DNA of 60,000 nucleotides from Takakia lepidozioides (lineage: Eukaryota; Streptophyta; Takakiopsida; Takakiales; Takakiaceae): positions 23,624,001 through 23,684,000 of the forward strand of contig CM060733.1 of assembly GCA_030704615.1 (NCBI GenBank). The letters run 5' to 3'. Below are positions 20,665-32,096 of the stretch, piece by piece (the first letter of the stretch is position 1; the number at the start of each line of letters is the position of its first letter). Position numbers and translations under genes: made by a program. Under the pieces are notes generated by a model that saw only the letters and a list, made by a program, of their open reading frames with translations, was not told where the DNA came from and made no database searches.

Positions 20665-21339
20665 TCACGTTGTCAATGGGACTTCGACTGCTCTCAGAAC
20701 TAGCTCATGAGTCATGGGGCTCCTCCATGTAAAGTCGATTGCAGCCGTTGTACCGCCCCTAGTGATGTTCACCACAATGTCCTGCCCTTCAATCATACCA
20801 CCATCGAATATGGAAATCTTCACGTTTTCGTCGTCCACACCAATGCGAATGTCCCCATACAATGGAGAAGAGGAGCGCACTCCTCGAGGAGAATAGGTCT
20901 CTCCGATGGAGTCCACCCACGTCCAGTGGCAGCAGTTCCACCGCAACAGCATAGCAGTGCGCCTTCTTCTGCATGGGTGACCGTCGTAGCTGGGAAATTC
21001 GGAATCGAGGATGCGCAGGAGCCACGGACTCCTCAGACCAAGATCGTCACCCCGCTCGAAGGCGTAGTGGCCTACGATATACTCAAAAGCCACCAATGTT
21101 TCCACAATCGAACCAGTATCTTCTGTGTAATCTGTGTACCAGATAACAATGTCTCCCGATGTGGCCGAATACATTGCATAATCGATGCCTCCAAAGGGGC
21201 AGTCGTCCCGATTCCGGAAGCACGGCATCCTTGCAAAGGAGGACCTGAGGACGACTTGGATGCCGATGACCTTGCGGACAGCTACGAAGCCCTTAGATTT
21301 TGGAAAAGATACGAAGCGGAAGAGCAGTCCGGCCTCCAA
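20665..21339 (-). CDS. Unrecognised 224-residue open reading frame
   Basis: An uninterrupted minus-strand frame encodes a mixed alpha/beta-looking protein with acidic patches, segments such as DIVIWYTDYTEDTGSIVETL and YGDIRIGVDDENVKISIFDG, and a C-terminus ending REVPLTT-like. I do not recognise a family. It lies between a MULE-like terminus and palindrome array B, on the same strand as the methyltransferase copy that starts 1.6 kb further on. It could be an accessory gene of the same large element. It is longer than chance frames in this base composition usually are, but no homologue in the window supports it. Confidence 0.4.
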   Translation of the reverse strand: MEAGLLFRFVSFPKSKGFVAVRKVIGIQVVLRSSFARMPCFRNRDDCPFGGIDYAMYSATSGDIVIWYTDYTEDTGSIVETLVAFEYIVGHYAFERGDDLGLRSPWLLRILDSEFPSYDGHPCRRRRTAMLLRWNCCHWTWVDSIGETYSPRGVRSSSPLYGDIRIGVDDENVKISIFDGGMIEGQDIVVNITRGGTTAAIDFTWRSPMTHELVLRAVEVPLTT

Positions 21340-21849
21340 AATGGAGCATCTGGGTCACACGTACCCACCGACGGAGGTGGAACGTGTTCATCACGCCAGC
21401 GGTGGATGAACCCATACATCTTTCTCATCAACAAGTTATAGTTTGAGATCTGCCACCGAAGTCCATCCCCCCAGATGGAAATTCGGCGCCGCATTTACAT
21501 CGAAGAGGGGATGGACTTCGTCGTGTCCAGTGGCTATCGGCCCACCTGGCAGTGAGTGCCCATAGTTTGCGCAGCAGGGTAGGAAACTGAAACGGCTACA
21601 TTCATGCAGCAGCCAATCTTCATCGGTCCAGGATCCTGTACGGGGGAAATTTAAATGTGCCCTGGAGTGTGCCCTGGAATGTACCTCACTTCTGTATGAC
21701 TGTGTTTCATTGTGTTGAATAACTCTCGGATTTGGCCCACTGTTTACAAATTGATGTCTCATTTCTACAATTTGTCTGTCCGGTTGAATAAAGCAGAGTA
21801 ACCGGTATGTGAGTCATGTGTCAAGAATATACCAGAGTAACGCCATGTC

Positions 21850-22140
21850 GGACATTGAAATGCGGCACCGCATTTCCATGTCGGCATGGAAATGTGGGGC
21901 CGCATTTCCATGTCGGCTTGGAAATGCGGCGCCGCATTTCCATGTCGGCATCGAAATGCGGCGCCGCATTTCCATGTCAGCATCGAAATGCGGCACAGCA
22001 TTTCCATGTCGGACATCGAAATGCGGCACCGCATTTCCATGTCGGACATCGAAATTCGGCACCGCATTTCCATGTCGGACATCGAAATGCGGCACCGCAT
22101 TTCCATGTCCGACAAGAAAATGCGGTGCCGAATTTCCGTC
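21850..22140 (+). repeat. Palindrome array B: nine units, about 33-bp period
   Basis: The same palindrome core as array A is packed at a 32-33 bp period, with short spacers that are themselves near-palindromic (ATGTCGGACAT or ATGTCGGCAT). The unit arrangement is therefore two nested palindromes. Individual units carry point changes (GTGGGGCC near 21,893; CACAGC near 22,002; ATTCGG near 22,053). Confidence 0.95.
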
Positions 22141-22197
22141 CAGGTACACGAAATACCAACACGGGTCTATAAATTGATCAGAAAACGAGGTTGGCAT

Positions 22198-22740
22198 TGC
22201 AAATGCGGCGACGCATTTCCAGCTTGGCAATGGAAACTTCTTTTTGGACAAGGGAATGCGGTACCGCATTTCCGTCCAACACTTCGAAAAGTGCACCTAT
22301 TTCCGACCAGCGCGATGGAATGCGTTACCGCATTTCCGAGAGAGGGTCTGCAGATGGACAAATTGCGATGTCCGTTCTGGAAATGCGGCACCGCATTTCC
22401 ATGTCCGTCATCGACTTTTTTTTACAATGGAATGCTGTGCCAATTTTTGCTGATGGGTCTGCAGTTCGAACAACGACCATCCCCAATATGGAAATGCGGC
22501 ACCGCATTTTCAATCCCGCCATGTCGGCCTCCTTGTGCGACCTCCTTGTTCGACCTCTGTAAGCGTTGTCGCATCCATGCAATGAGCGGGAGAGGCCAAA
22601 ACTGGCGTGTGGACAAAGGAAATTTTGGAAATGCGGCACCGCATTCCCAATTCAGATTACTTTTTACTATGCCAACATTGAAATGGAAAAATTAGTCCCT
22701 CCCCTGTCTTGGAAATGCGGTGCCGCATTTCCAAAAGAGG
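22198..22740 (+). repeat. Scattered palindromes downstream of copy 2
   Basis: Single palindromes of the AAATGCGG family occur at about 22,200, 22,255, 22,320, 22,380, 22,490, 22,628 and 22,710, at irregular spacing of 55-135 bp and with unrelated sequence between them. Several have lost one arm or the outer bases. Confidence 0.85.
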
Positions 22741-22920
22741 TTCTTAGAGTTGCCAAAATTTTGGAAATGCCCTGACCCATTTCTGATTTTGGGAGCGTCC
22801 TGGTTTGGGCGATTGTGTGGCTGGAATGCACACTGGAGAGGGGTCACGAATGTCGGGCAGAATTTTCTTTATATACTCTGGAAGAGAATTTACATTTACA
22901 GAGACTTCATTAAAATTCTA

Positions 22921-25900
22921 TTAATCTTGAAAATCATCCGAATCCTCATCCTGTTCTAGACTGTCCTGCTCCTCCTCCACCCCCTCAGTGCCTCTCTCAT
23001 CTCCAGCGGACTGCTCGTTGGCCAGGCTTTCGAAAATCCCATCTTCCCCTTGCGGAACTGTCCATCTCACCTCCGTTGGGTCGTCTTCCTCCCTGTCTGC
23101 GTCGCTCTCATCCGCTGAATCACATATGTACTTTCGTACCCGTCTACCTGTCTGAGCTGCTGCCAACTCTTTCCTTATCCTTCTGTCCTCCCTAGCCCTC
23201 TCCAAAATCTGCTCTACTTTACTGGGATTCTCACTTCTTCTAATCGCTGTATTTGCGAGTTTAGCTGCATAACTAGGAAGGGAGTAGTCCCTCACCGGGC
23301 TCGTCATGAAGTCGGCCCTCGCAAAGAACGGGACATTCTTCCTGGCAGGAAGTGTAGGCCCTACATGTTTCGACACGGACCCTGCAATCCTGCACATGAC
23401 AATCATCAACGAGACTAATGAGAACCACAGTCGGGAAATTCCTTTGACATAAATGACCCAGAAGGCTTTGCAAACTTACAATGTTTGCACTCACTCGTAT
23501 TCCGGGTTCTCCTCTGCATCAATGTCCACTGTGTCTTCCTCGGACTCCGACGAATCCGAGGAGACTTCCGCTCTGTCGGGAGCCTTCACATTCCGTTGCA
23601 GCCCCTCCAGATGGGATCCCCACACGGATGAATCCTCCTCGTAGGCAAAGAGGTGCCGGTCGGAAAACCGCCCAGCCCACATTGAGGCACCTGTTACAAT
23701 GCCATCCACACATTACCACATGGCGCTTCAGATGTTGCGAACTACATCCTAACGAGAATTTGCAGAACAGCAGAGATCAAGATTCTGCATACCTGTCCCA
23801 CAGATGAGGTCCAGCACTGTGCCCTCCACGTCTGTGCATGTCTCCATAATTGTCTGAATGAAGGCAGGGCTCCGAGTCCGTGAGTACCGCAGGGGTTCCG
23901 TTGAAGTGAGGCTATGAGGGAGAAGTTCCTTGGGAACGTTGTTGAACAGAACGTCGTAATCGAGTGGGTCGCAGTTTGGGTCAACCTTTCCTCCCTCCTT
24001 CCGGAAAGCAAAGGTGGAGTTTTCCTTCACAAAGCAGTATGCATCGAACTGCTTCGTCTGCATACACAGGGGGAAAACGATTAGAAACCGAATGCGGCAC
24101 CGCATTTGAAAGCACCCAAGCAAATGAATGGACGAGTGCCAGTGTCGTAATCACCTTCTTCCCTTCCGACCGAAGGCCCAGTGTGTTGATGCACGTCCAC
24201 TTCTTTTTCAGAATCGGGACGGCGCTCTTGCGGGTCCACTTCGCAATTCCTGTCTGAGTGTTTTTTCCTCTGCTCGCCAGGACAACCACACAGCCTCTGT
24301 CGTCCAACACCATGCGGGCAAGCCCGAATCCTTTCTTCCAAAAGTCCTCCGAGTACCTGTTCCAAGATGGCAAAGCTTGCAGTCCTTCCACAGGCTCTCC
24401 GTCCGGAATATCCAAGATGATCATATCGCAAGACCACTCGGTGGCATTTCCGCCCCTCCTACAATCCTTGTCTGCACACACCCTCTCAAAGAAGGAGACC
24501 ATATTCTGAAATCCTGGGGTGTCGGAAGGCTCTTCGGCAGTCGCCTTCTTCAGTGCTCTGCCCTTCAGACCCTCCATGGTCTTCGTGTATGCCAACTTGG
24601 CTGCCCGTCCATCCAAAGCCGCCAAGAAACTCTCATTTACACACTGGACTACAGTTTCGGGAGCCACTTTCGGCCTCTTCATTTCCACCGGCTCGAAAGG
24701 GTGCCCCCCTGGGGGTTGAAGAGTGCCTTCTTTGCCGAGCCAGTTCTCGTGCCTCTCGTGACAACGGTGGGCACAGGGGAGGCAGCCTGCGTTTGGGGGG
24801 GTGGGCTGGTTGCAAAGTCTCCATCGGAGTCCTCTTCCTCACCCTCTTCCTGAACAGGCTGTTTCTGCTTCTTCGTTTTGGCGGGTGTCACAACAGCTGC
24901 TCCTTGCTGGCGAGTCCTCTTCTTCGACCCCTTCTGTTGGGCCTGCACAGCTGCATCCACCGTCTTTTGTGCCATCTCAGCTGCCTTTCTGGATTCTTCC
25001 AGAGCAGCAGATTCCTTTGCCGACTTTGGCCCAGCAGGGACACGTCTTTCCTTTCTCTTCTCTTCTGCCAAGGCGTGCAGATCTTTCTCAGACTCGTCAA
25101 CAATACCGCCAGACATGTCCAGGTACCACGGGCATCCAACGAGATGCGCGGGATGCCATTGTTTCTGCATCTCGGGTGTGTAGACACAGCTTGGGCCCGC
25201 CACGGTCCAAGCCATGAAGAACGGGGCTCTTGAGCCAGGGCCCCTGTCTGAAGGAGCACGTATTTCATATACCTGCAAGGCAGTCAGCATGCGTGAGCAA
25301 AAGTTGAGACCAACCTACTGGCAGAGTGCCACCGAAAACATAAAATGCGAATGCGGTGCCGCATTTCCGAGACAAACCTCGTAACCAGGCTTCGCATACA
25401 AGGGCAGCTGTGCTTCACCTGTAAACAATTCGCATTGCAGCTTTCCCCGCTCCCTCCTGATGTGTAAACTCCACGCTCCTTCTTGCAGTCTGTAGCTCTC
25501 TGGCGAAAAGGTTGTCCTTGTACGCACATCTGAAACGTGTCACGTAGTCTTCCAATGTCTGTGTTCCATCCCATTTGACGTACAAGCCGAACGAATTTGT
25601 GTGCATTACGACTTGCTCCTTCGCATTCGACATTACCTGCGATTCCCAAATCCATTGTCACGTAGCAGTTCAGGGAATTCATGTCAGAAAAGCAAATCTG
25701 GGGAAGTACCTTGAATTACCTGGAACCACCAAGTCATACGGTTGAGCCACACATCCACTGCAGGGTCGGAAACTTCCAGTGGAAAAGACCACATTGTCCT
25801 TATGCTCTCGGATGCATTCCAGATCGACAGCCACCGTGTCTGCCATTTCCGATCCAATGTCAGTGGCTGGAAGAGAGTGGCTATTGCTAGGAAGGAAATT

Positions 25901-28133
25901 CAGTGCATTGAAACCTCACCTTCTCTTTCGCCTCCACACATGCCGTTGAGAGGTGATGCAGTTTCTCCAATTGCATGGTCGGCTGCATGGCCCGAGAATA
26001 GTGTTTTGCAATCTCGGGGATGAAGTCCTTTCCAAGTGCCGGATCTGCAATTGCCACCAGCTTCACAAGCTTTGACTTGTATTTCGTTCTGGACTTGACA
26101 CCGGCTTCCTTCAAGTGCTCAGTCAATGACTGCAACGTTTTGACCTGCCCCTCACTTTCCATGAAGAAGCGTTTGGCATGGGCCAAATCCAGCTTGATGT
26201 TTGACTGCCAGCAAAAACATGCAGAAGCGTTACATTCGATTCATGTGGAAACATTACTGGAAATTGGGGAAGGATGAGCAGAGGGAAATTGGAGTACGAC
26301 TTACTTCGTATATCACCTCCACCATTCCATCCATAGTGAGACGATACCATGTCCGGTCTGTTTTTTGCAACGGCTTTCTGAATGAGCTCAGGCTCCAGCA
26401 TTTCCGCAAACATCTGCGGATCAGTAAGACCAGTTTTCCTCACCCTGTACAGCATATGTGCCATGTGGGTATGCACGTACGCATTCTCAGTGACCCTGCA
26501 AGGCACACTCTCCAGTTCAGTACACGGAAGCACGGAATCAAACCAGAATGGAAACCGAAATGCGGCACCGCATTTCGAACGTGCTAGGGAGGGTATGAGT
26601 ATCTTACGAGTTGAGGTCCGCCATGGCATTCTTGAGGAGGGAGGAGTCTGCCGCCTTGACCTTGAGGATGACACACTCCACCATGTAATGCCAGCCAATG
26701 TGCTTGGCATGGTTCTGCTTGATGTACTCCCACCAGGCGAGAAGTCGGTGATTCCCGTCCCACACAAAGAACATTTTTCCCGACATATGGCCGAAGTCGG
26801 GATCACCCTTCAGCGTCGCCTCGAATTCGTGGTTGCGAGTGTGCCAGTGGGTATCCCACGTTGACAATTCATCGGCAGTGGGTCCACGGGTTTCGCCGTC
26901 CTCAATTCTCTATGGAAACGTAAAACGCTGCCGATCCCAGACGGTACCCTTCTCGAAATGCGAACTTGAGCTTATCCACATCTCCGGGAAGGGCCTGCCT
27001 GACGATGGGAAGGGAGACCATGCGACAGAGTGGGATTCGAAGAGTCCGCTGGAATACCCTGCTGCCCAGAACTCTGCCAATGCTACTGTGTGTCTCCTCC
27101 AACATTTTATCCGCTGCACTTTTGAAATCCTCCGGAGACATGTCTGTAGGTGCCGGTAGTGGCTGAGCAGGTGGAGCATCCTCAACTGGAGCTGCACTCT
27201 GGGGCCTGTGTGCGGGCAATTCTGCCATTGCAGAGGCCTCCTCCGGGCCTGCTTGCTCATCGGTGGTGAGGTCTGGCTGCGAACGTTCAGCGGCAGCACC
27301 CTCCTCCGGTACCAAATCTCGATCAACGGTCGATCCCATTGCCTTCGCTGCAGCAGAGTCGGCCCCAACATCTGCAGGCGGGAAATCCTCCAGGAACTGA
27401 GCTTCAGCTCGTGGAAGCGGTTTTGCGGGAGATTGTTCGCCCGTCGCCCTGATTGCCTTCTGCTTCCTCATCCTTGCAGGTGAAGGTGTCTGCTGCAATA
27501 GAATCTGTCTTCTACCCTGCTGCTTCATTCGCGTTGGGGGGGTGAATCGGCCTGAGCCGGTTCAGAAGCCAGTAGAGGGACGGGCTGCTTCTTCTTCGAC
27601 TTTGCTGGAGAAGGGCCCGACCCCTGCTGGCGATTCTCCATGATCGAAGAACGCGAGTCGATCTCTGAGACTTTGAACTTGCCCTTCGAAGACGCGTCTT
27701 TGAATCGCAGAGGGCTAGGCCCGGCAGGAGTCCCCGCGCTCGGGGATCGGGTGGGTGTACGTGCTGCAGCTAGCTCCTCGGACTCTTCCTGCGGCTCTTC
27801 GGATTCCTGCGATCCCTCCAGCACGTCCACCTTTCCTGTTAGGCATGCAAACATGTTCTGCATTCAAGTCTCCTAGCATTCAGTCTAAGAATTACAGAAG
27901 CAAAATGGGGGGTTCGGTGCTCGATCAGCTGCGCGCAGCCCGATCGCATGGAGCTCTCACTGGTGGCTGGGTTGCCTGAGTGGCCTGCTGCTCGGAGATT
28001 GGCAATCTCCTCCTGTAGACGCATCTGCTTCCTCCCCTTCGGCATTGGCCTACGTCCGAAGTATAATTTCCGGAGCTTGCGACGAGGTCTCCTGTCTGGT
28101 GCACGAACTCCCCCCTCTCAGGTTCGAGCATAA
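22921..28133 (-). pseudogene. ParB-like / amino-DNA-methyltransferase fusion gene, copy 2 (all ten exons)
   Basis: Inferred exons (minus): 28,133-27,961; 27,857-26,608; 26,495-26,305; 26,204-25,920; 25,866-25,720; 25,636-25,419; 25,272-24,155; 24,057-23,793; 23,690-23,495; 23,389-22,921, about 1,400 residues. The ParB-like box is WDGNHRLLAW (exon 2). Motif IV-like DIPDGE (exon 7), motifs X/I (exon 8) and the exon 8-9 junction give LDLICGTGASMW, then HLFAYEED as motif II. Motif order IV-X-I is that of beta-class amino-methyltransferases. The C-terminus is acidic. Exon 5's frame is supported because copy 1/copy 2 differences are nearly all silent there. Frameshifts versus copy 1 lie in exon 1 (near 28,115), exon 2 (near 27,535 and 26,905) and exon 7 (near 24,715), so this copy is broken too. 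The target (cytosine N4 or adenine N6) cannot be told. Confidence 0.78.
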
Positions 28134-28439
28134 GAAGAACAGAGAGAGGGAAAAGGGGCAAAGAGTGCAGATGGAAAGGGCGCGCGAGAGGGTGACTGAG
28201 GAGACACGACAAAAGTAGATGAAACGCGGTGATGCACCACTTGGGTTCGAAGGTTGGACGAAAGTGTCTCCTCGTGGAGTTTGTCATTACGAAATTCGAA
28301 TCGTTGAGGGTACGCCTGCCGTCCGAAAATCAAACATCATTATCCAACGGTCAGGCCGCGCCGCCTCATGCCCCTTCAGGCAGATAGAGTGCCGACATGT
28401 GCAGCAATTCCGTTGCTCCACGTGTTCACATTTCAAGGC

Positions 28440-29582
28440 ATTTCCGTCCCAGCGTCTGATGAGTTGGAGCGAGAATGCGAATGCGGCGCCGCATTTCCGT
28501 TAAGTACGATCACTCTGCTACACATCCGTACTTGTTGGAAGAAATGCGGCACCGCATTTCCGTTCCACCTTCACATACCTTAGTTGTTGAACGGAAATAC
28601 GGTGCCGCATTTCCGTCCCACAGCTCCATGTATGAGATTCAGAAGGAAATGCGGCGCCGCATTTCCGTTCCCACTTCACATACGTTAGTTGATGAATGGA
28701 AATGCCGTGCCACATTTCCGTTCGGGAAAAGTAGAGAGTCTCACCTGGACAGAAATGCGGTGGCCTGTCGCATTTCCGGTTGGAAAGGTTGAAGGTCTCA
28801 CATGGATGGAAATGCGGCAACACATTTCCGTAGCACAGCTCCAGGCCGAATATACAAACGAAAATGCGGCGCCGCATTTCCGTTCGAGAATGTCGGAAGG
28901 TGCGACTCGAACGGAAATGCGGTGCCGCATTTCTGTACCCGTTGCGCACGATTTTCAGTCAGAATGGAAATGCGGTACCGCATTTCCGTTCTTTACAGTA
29001 TTAACGTCTGACGCTGGCGGAAATGCCTTCCCGCATTTTCGTTCCACAGCTCCATGCCTCACATACAAAACGGAAATGCGGTGCCGCATTTCCGTTTGGA
29101 ATGTCGGATGGTGGACTCCGACGGAAATGCGGTACCGCATTTCAATTCCGATGTTCAGGATATTTCATCAGAACGGAAATGCGGTGCCGCATTTCCCTTT
29201 TAAATCTAACACTCCGTTCTGGAATGTTGGAGGTGCGACTCGGATTGGAAATGCGCTGCCCCATTTCAGTTCCGATGGTTCACGATTTTCAGTCAGAACG
29301 GAAATGCGGTACCGCATTTCCGTTCTGGAATGATGGTAAATGCGACTCGGATGGAAATACTTTGCCGCATTTCAGTTCCGATGGTTCACGATTTTCAGTC
29401 AGAACGGAAATGCGGTGCCGCATTTCCGTTCTGGGATGAAGATGGGTAGGTGCGTGACTCGATGAAAATACGGTGCCCCGCATTCAGTTCAAGATAGTTC
29501 ACGCGATTTCAGTCAGAACGGAAATGCGTGCCGCATTTCCGTTCTGGATAGTGTGAATGTCTCAACCGGTCGGAATTGCGCT
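28440..29582 (+). repeat. Palindrome array C, running into an assembly gap
   Basis: About 20 palindromes of the AAATGCGG family at roughly 50-60 bp spacing lie upstream of copy 2's first exon, matching the position of array A relative to copy 1. Several spacers are the same (TTCAGTCAGAAC, TGGAATGTCGG, CCACCTTCACATACC). The array is more degenerate than A (for example 28,695, 28,755, 28,812, 29,028, 29,470). It is cut by the run of N, and its last bases (ACCGGTCGGAATTGCGCT) match the internal interruption of array A near 19,178, suggesting the array continues into the gap. Confidence 0.92.
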
Positions 29583-30082
29583 NNNNNNNNNNNNNNNNNN
29601 NNNNNNNNNNNNNNNNNNNNNNNNNNNNNNNNNNNNNNNNNNNNNNNNNNNNNNNNNNNNNNNNNNNNNNNNNNNNNNNNNNNNNNNNNNNNNNNNNNNN
29701 NNNNNNNNNNNNNNNNNNNNNNNNNNNNNNNNNNNNNNNNNNNNNNNNNNNNNNNNNNNNNNNNNNNNNNNNNNNNNNNNNNNNNNNNNNNNNNNNNNNN
29801 NNNNNNNNNNNNNNNNNNNNNNNNNNNNNNNNNNNNNNNNNNNNNNNNNNNNNNNNNNNNNNNNNNNNNNNNNNNNNNNNNNNNNNNNNNNNNNNNNNNN
29901 NNNNNNNNNNNNNNNNNNNNNNNNNNNNNNNNNNNNNNNNNNNNNNNNNNNNNNNNNNNNNNNNNNNNNNNNNNNNNNNNNNNNNNNNNNNNNNNNNNNN
30001 NNNNNNNNNNNNNNNNNNNNNNNNNNNNNNNNNNNNNNNNNNNNNNNNNNNNNNNNNNNNNNNNNNNNNNNNNNNNNNNNNN
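29583..30082. other. Assembly gap of 500 N
   Basis: Exactly 500 ambiguous bases separate palindrome array C from the second gypsy element. The round number suggests a placeholder, so true distance and linkage across it are uncertain. Confidence 0.97.
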
Positions 30083-30937
30083 AAGTACACTTCTCTGGAT
30101 TTCAGGCCCAGACCTTCTCATCCTGGCATCTGGCCAGACATAACTCCAATTTATGCAAGTGCTCATTCTTAGAGCTGTACACACTGAAATCATCCAAGAA
30201 CACCTGCATGAAATCATCCAGATACTCATGAAAAGATTCACTTATCACTCTCTAAAAGGTTGCTGGTGCATTACAAAGTCCCAAAGGGCATGACTTTGTA
30301 TGCATAAGCACCCAGTCTGTGATGAAAGCTGTCTTTCCTTGGTTTTCTTCTGCCACTTGCACTTGATTTATAACCACTGAAGCCATCCATGAATGAGTAC
30401 ATCTCATGGCCTGCCACAGTGTCCAATACTACTTCTGTGAATGGCAAGGGAAAGGATCTTTCTTCGTACAAGCATTCAGCTTCTTGTAGTTCACACAAAC
30501 TCTTAGTTTACCATTCTTCTTGGGAACTATCACAATGGGTGACAACCAAGTTGTATACTCTATTGGGTATATAAACTTAGCCTCAGCCAACTTCTTGATC
30601 TCTTCTCCAACCTTCTGTGCGTAGTTGGGATTCATTCTGTACCTTGCCTGCTTGATTGGTACTGACCCTGGTTCCAATTCAATCTTATGCTGACATATTT
30701 CAGGTGGTATCCTTTTAGATCCTCATAGCTCCAAGCAAATACATCTCTGTATTTGATGAACAAACTCTTAGCTTCTTCAAAGAATTCTGGCTCCAAATCA
30801 GCTCCTCCCTTCACCATCCTCGGTTCCTCTTTAGTTCCCACATTCACTTCCCTCACTTGCTCATCAGCTGTGATTGTCCAACCAGTCACCACTTCATCCT
30901 GTAAACTCACAGTGGCTGGTTCCTCTAGGATTTCCAT
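30083..30937 (-). pseudogene. Reverse transcriptase (partial) of the second gypsy element
   Basis: The RT begins with an acidic stretch ending DVFAWSYEDLKGY, typical of the segment preceding Ty3 RT. It continues with QARYRMNPNYAQKVGEEI, LSPIVIVPKKNGKLRVCVNY, a block with YSFMDGFSGY, then MPFGT, and finally EYLDDFMQVFLDDFSVYSS just before the gap (FLDD as variant of YxDD). Successive blocks are in different frames (breaks near 30,640, 30,430 and 30,270), so the copy is dead. Confidence 0.82.
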
Positions 30938-31808
30938 TTCTCCTTCTTTTCTTCATAGAAATGTGATGGGTAACTGCTGGTTTCCTCTTCAATTGGTGTT
31001 GCTGACACTACACCACAGCAGATATCCTTAAACAACTTAGGCCTTCCAGCCGCATCTCTGCAACCTGCTCCACTCTGGGTGTGCAGCAAATAGGGTAGCT
31101 CCTGCTCCTCATCCAGTCCTCCTCTCCAGTCATACTCTCTGACCCCTCGAGGTCTTCTCGTAGCAGGTAATCTACTAGATTTCTTTGTGGTAATTTGTAT
31201 CTCGTGTATCCCATTATGCACGGTTAGTAACTGAGAATTCCAGTCATGGAATACCCTGGCCTGTTTCAGCCACGGACGTCCCAATAATAAGGAGTAAGCC
31301 TCCATGACTTCATCCATCTTCAACACAGTTACTGTGATCATAAAGATCATCTTCTGTATCTGTATCTTAACTCCTCTTATTAATCCCAATGGTTGTACAC
31401 TTCTTTGATCTGCATTGTTACTGTAAATGGGGCTGGTTTCATGTTACTTAGACCAAGCTTCTTTCTTAATTGGTCTGTCATGATATTACTCCTGAGCCTC
31501 CATCTATCAGTACATCAGTTAGTTCTGTGCTTCCAATTCTCAATTGGATTACTGGCATAGAATCATCAAGTCCATGACTGTTTTCTCGCCCTTCCGGCTT
31601 CACATTAAACCGGTCACATTGCTGTTCAGGTCTGTGTTCCTGTCTCCTGGGCAATTCGATTGATTGCTTGATACAGCCTGTGTCTACAATAAGGTGCCAC
31701 AGCCAATAGCTGTCCAATGGTAATCTCTGCTTTGGTCTGGCATATTACTTCAGTCAAAGTCCCTTCATTACTGCATGTCTGCATCTTCTTTCTTCCTTTC
31801 ATCCTCAC
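30925..31808 (-). pseudogene. Protease region of the second gypsy element
   Basis: The retropepsin-like core shows ELTDVLIDGGSGV (catalytic DGGS form, near 31,490-31,520), followed after a frame break by LLGRPWLKQARVFHDWNSQ (near 31,250-31,300), the usual end of the protease fold in this clade. It has at least one frameshift between these blocks. Confidence 0.75.
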
Positions 31809-32096
31809 TCACTTCTTCTTCTCCATCAGAATCAGAGGAATCTGCCACAGGAATATCAGTACTCTTCTGCATTTCCCTTATGGTATCTGCCACTTCCTTG
31901 TGCAGTTCCTTCTCATCTCTCCAAGCCTCATCATCTTCAGGCATATCACTGCCCCTTTCATTATCATCATCTTCCTCAACTACTGGAGGTATTAGTTTGG
32001 CTTTGCTTCTTGTTACTATCATTGTACTTACTTTTGGTACAACACATGGCCTAACCATGTGAGCTGCCACCACTGGCCCCTCATTCACAGGAGCTC

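Noticed and set aside
21809-22177. Open frames encoding repeated MSDIEMRHRIS-like peptides on both strands
   Set aside because: They are by-products of the palindromic array, open in several frames at once, with no start or codon evidence.
29509-30241. Long frames across the N run
   Set aside because: They are open only because N cannot form stops.
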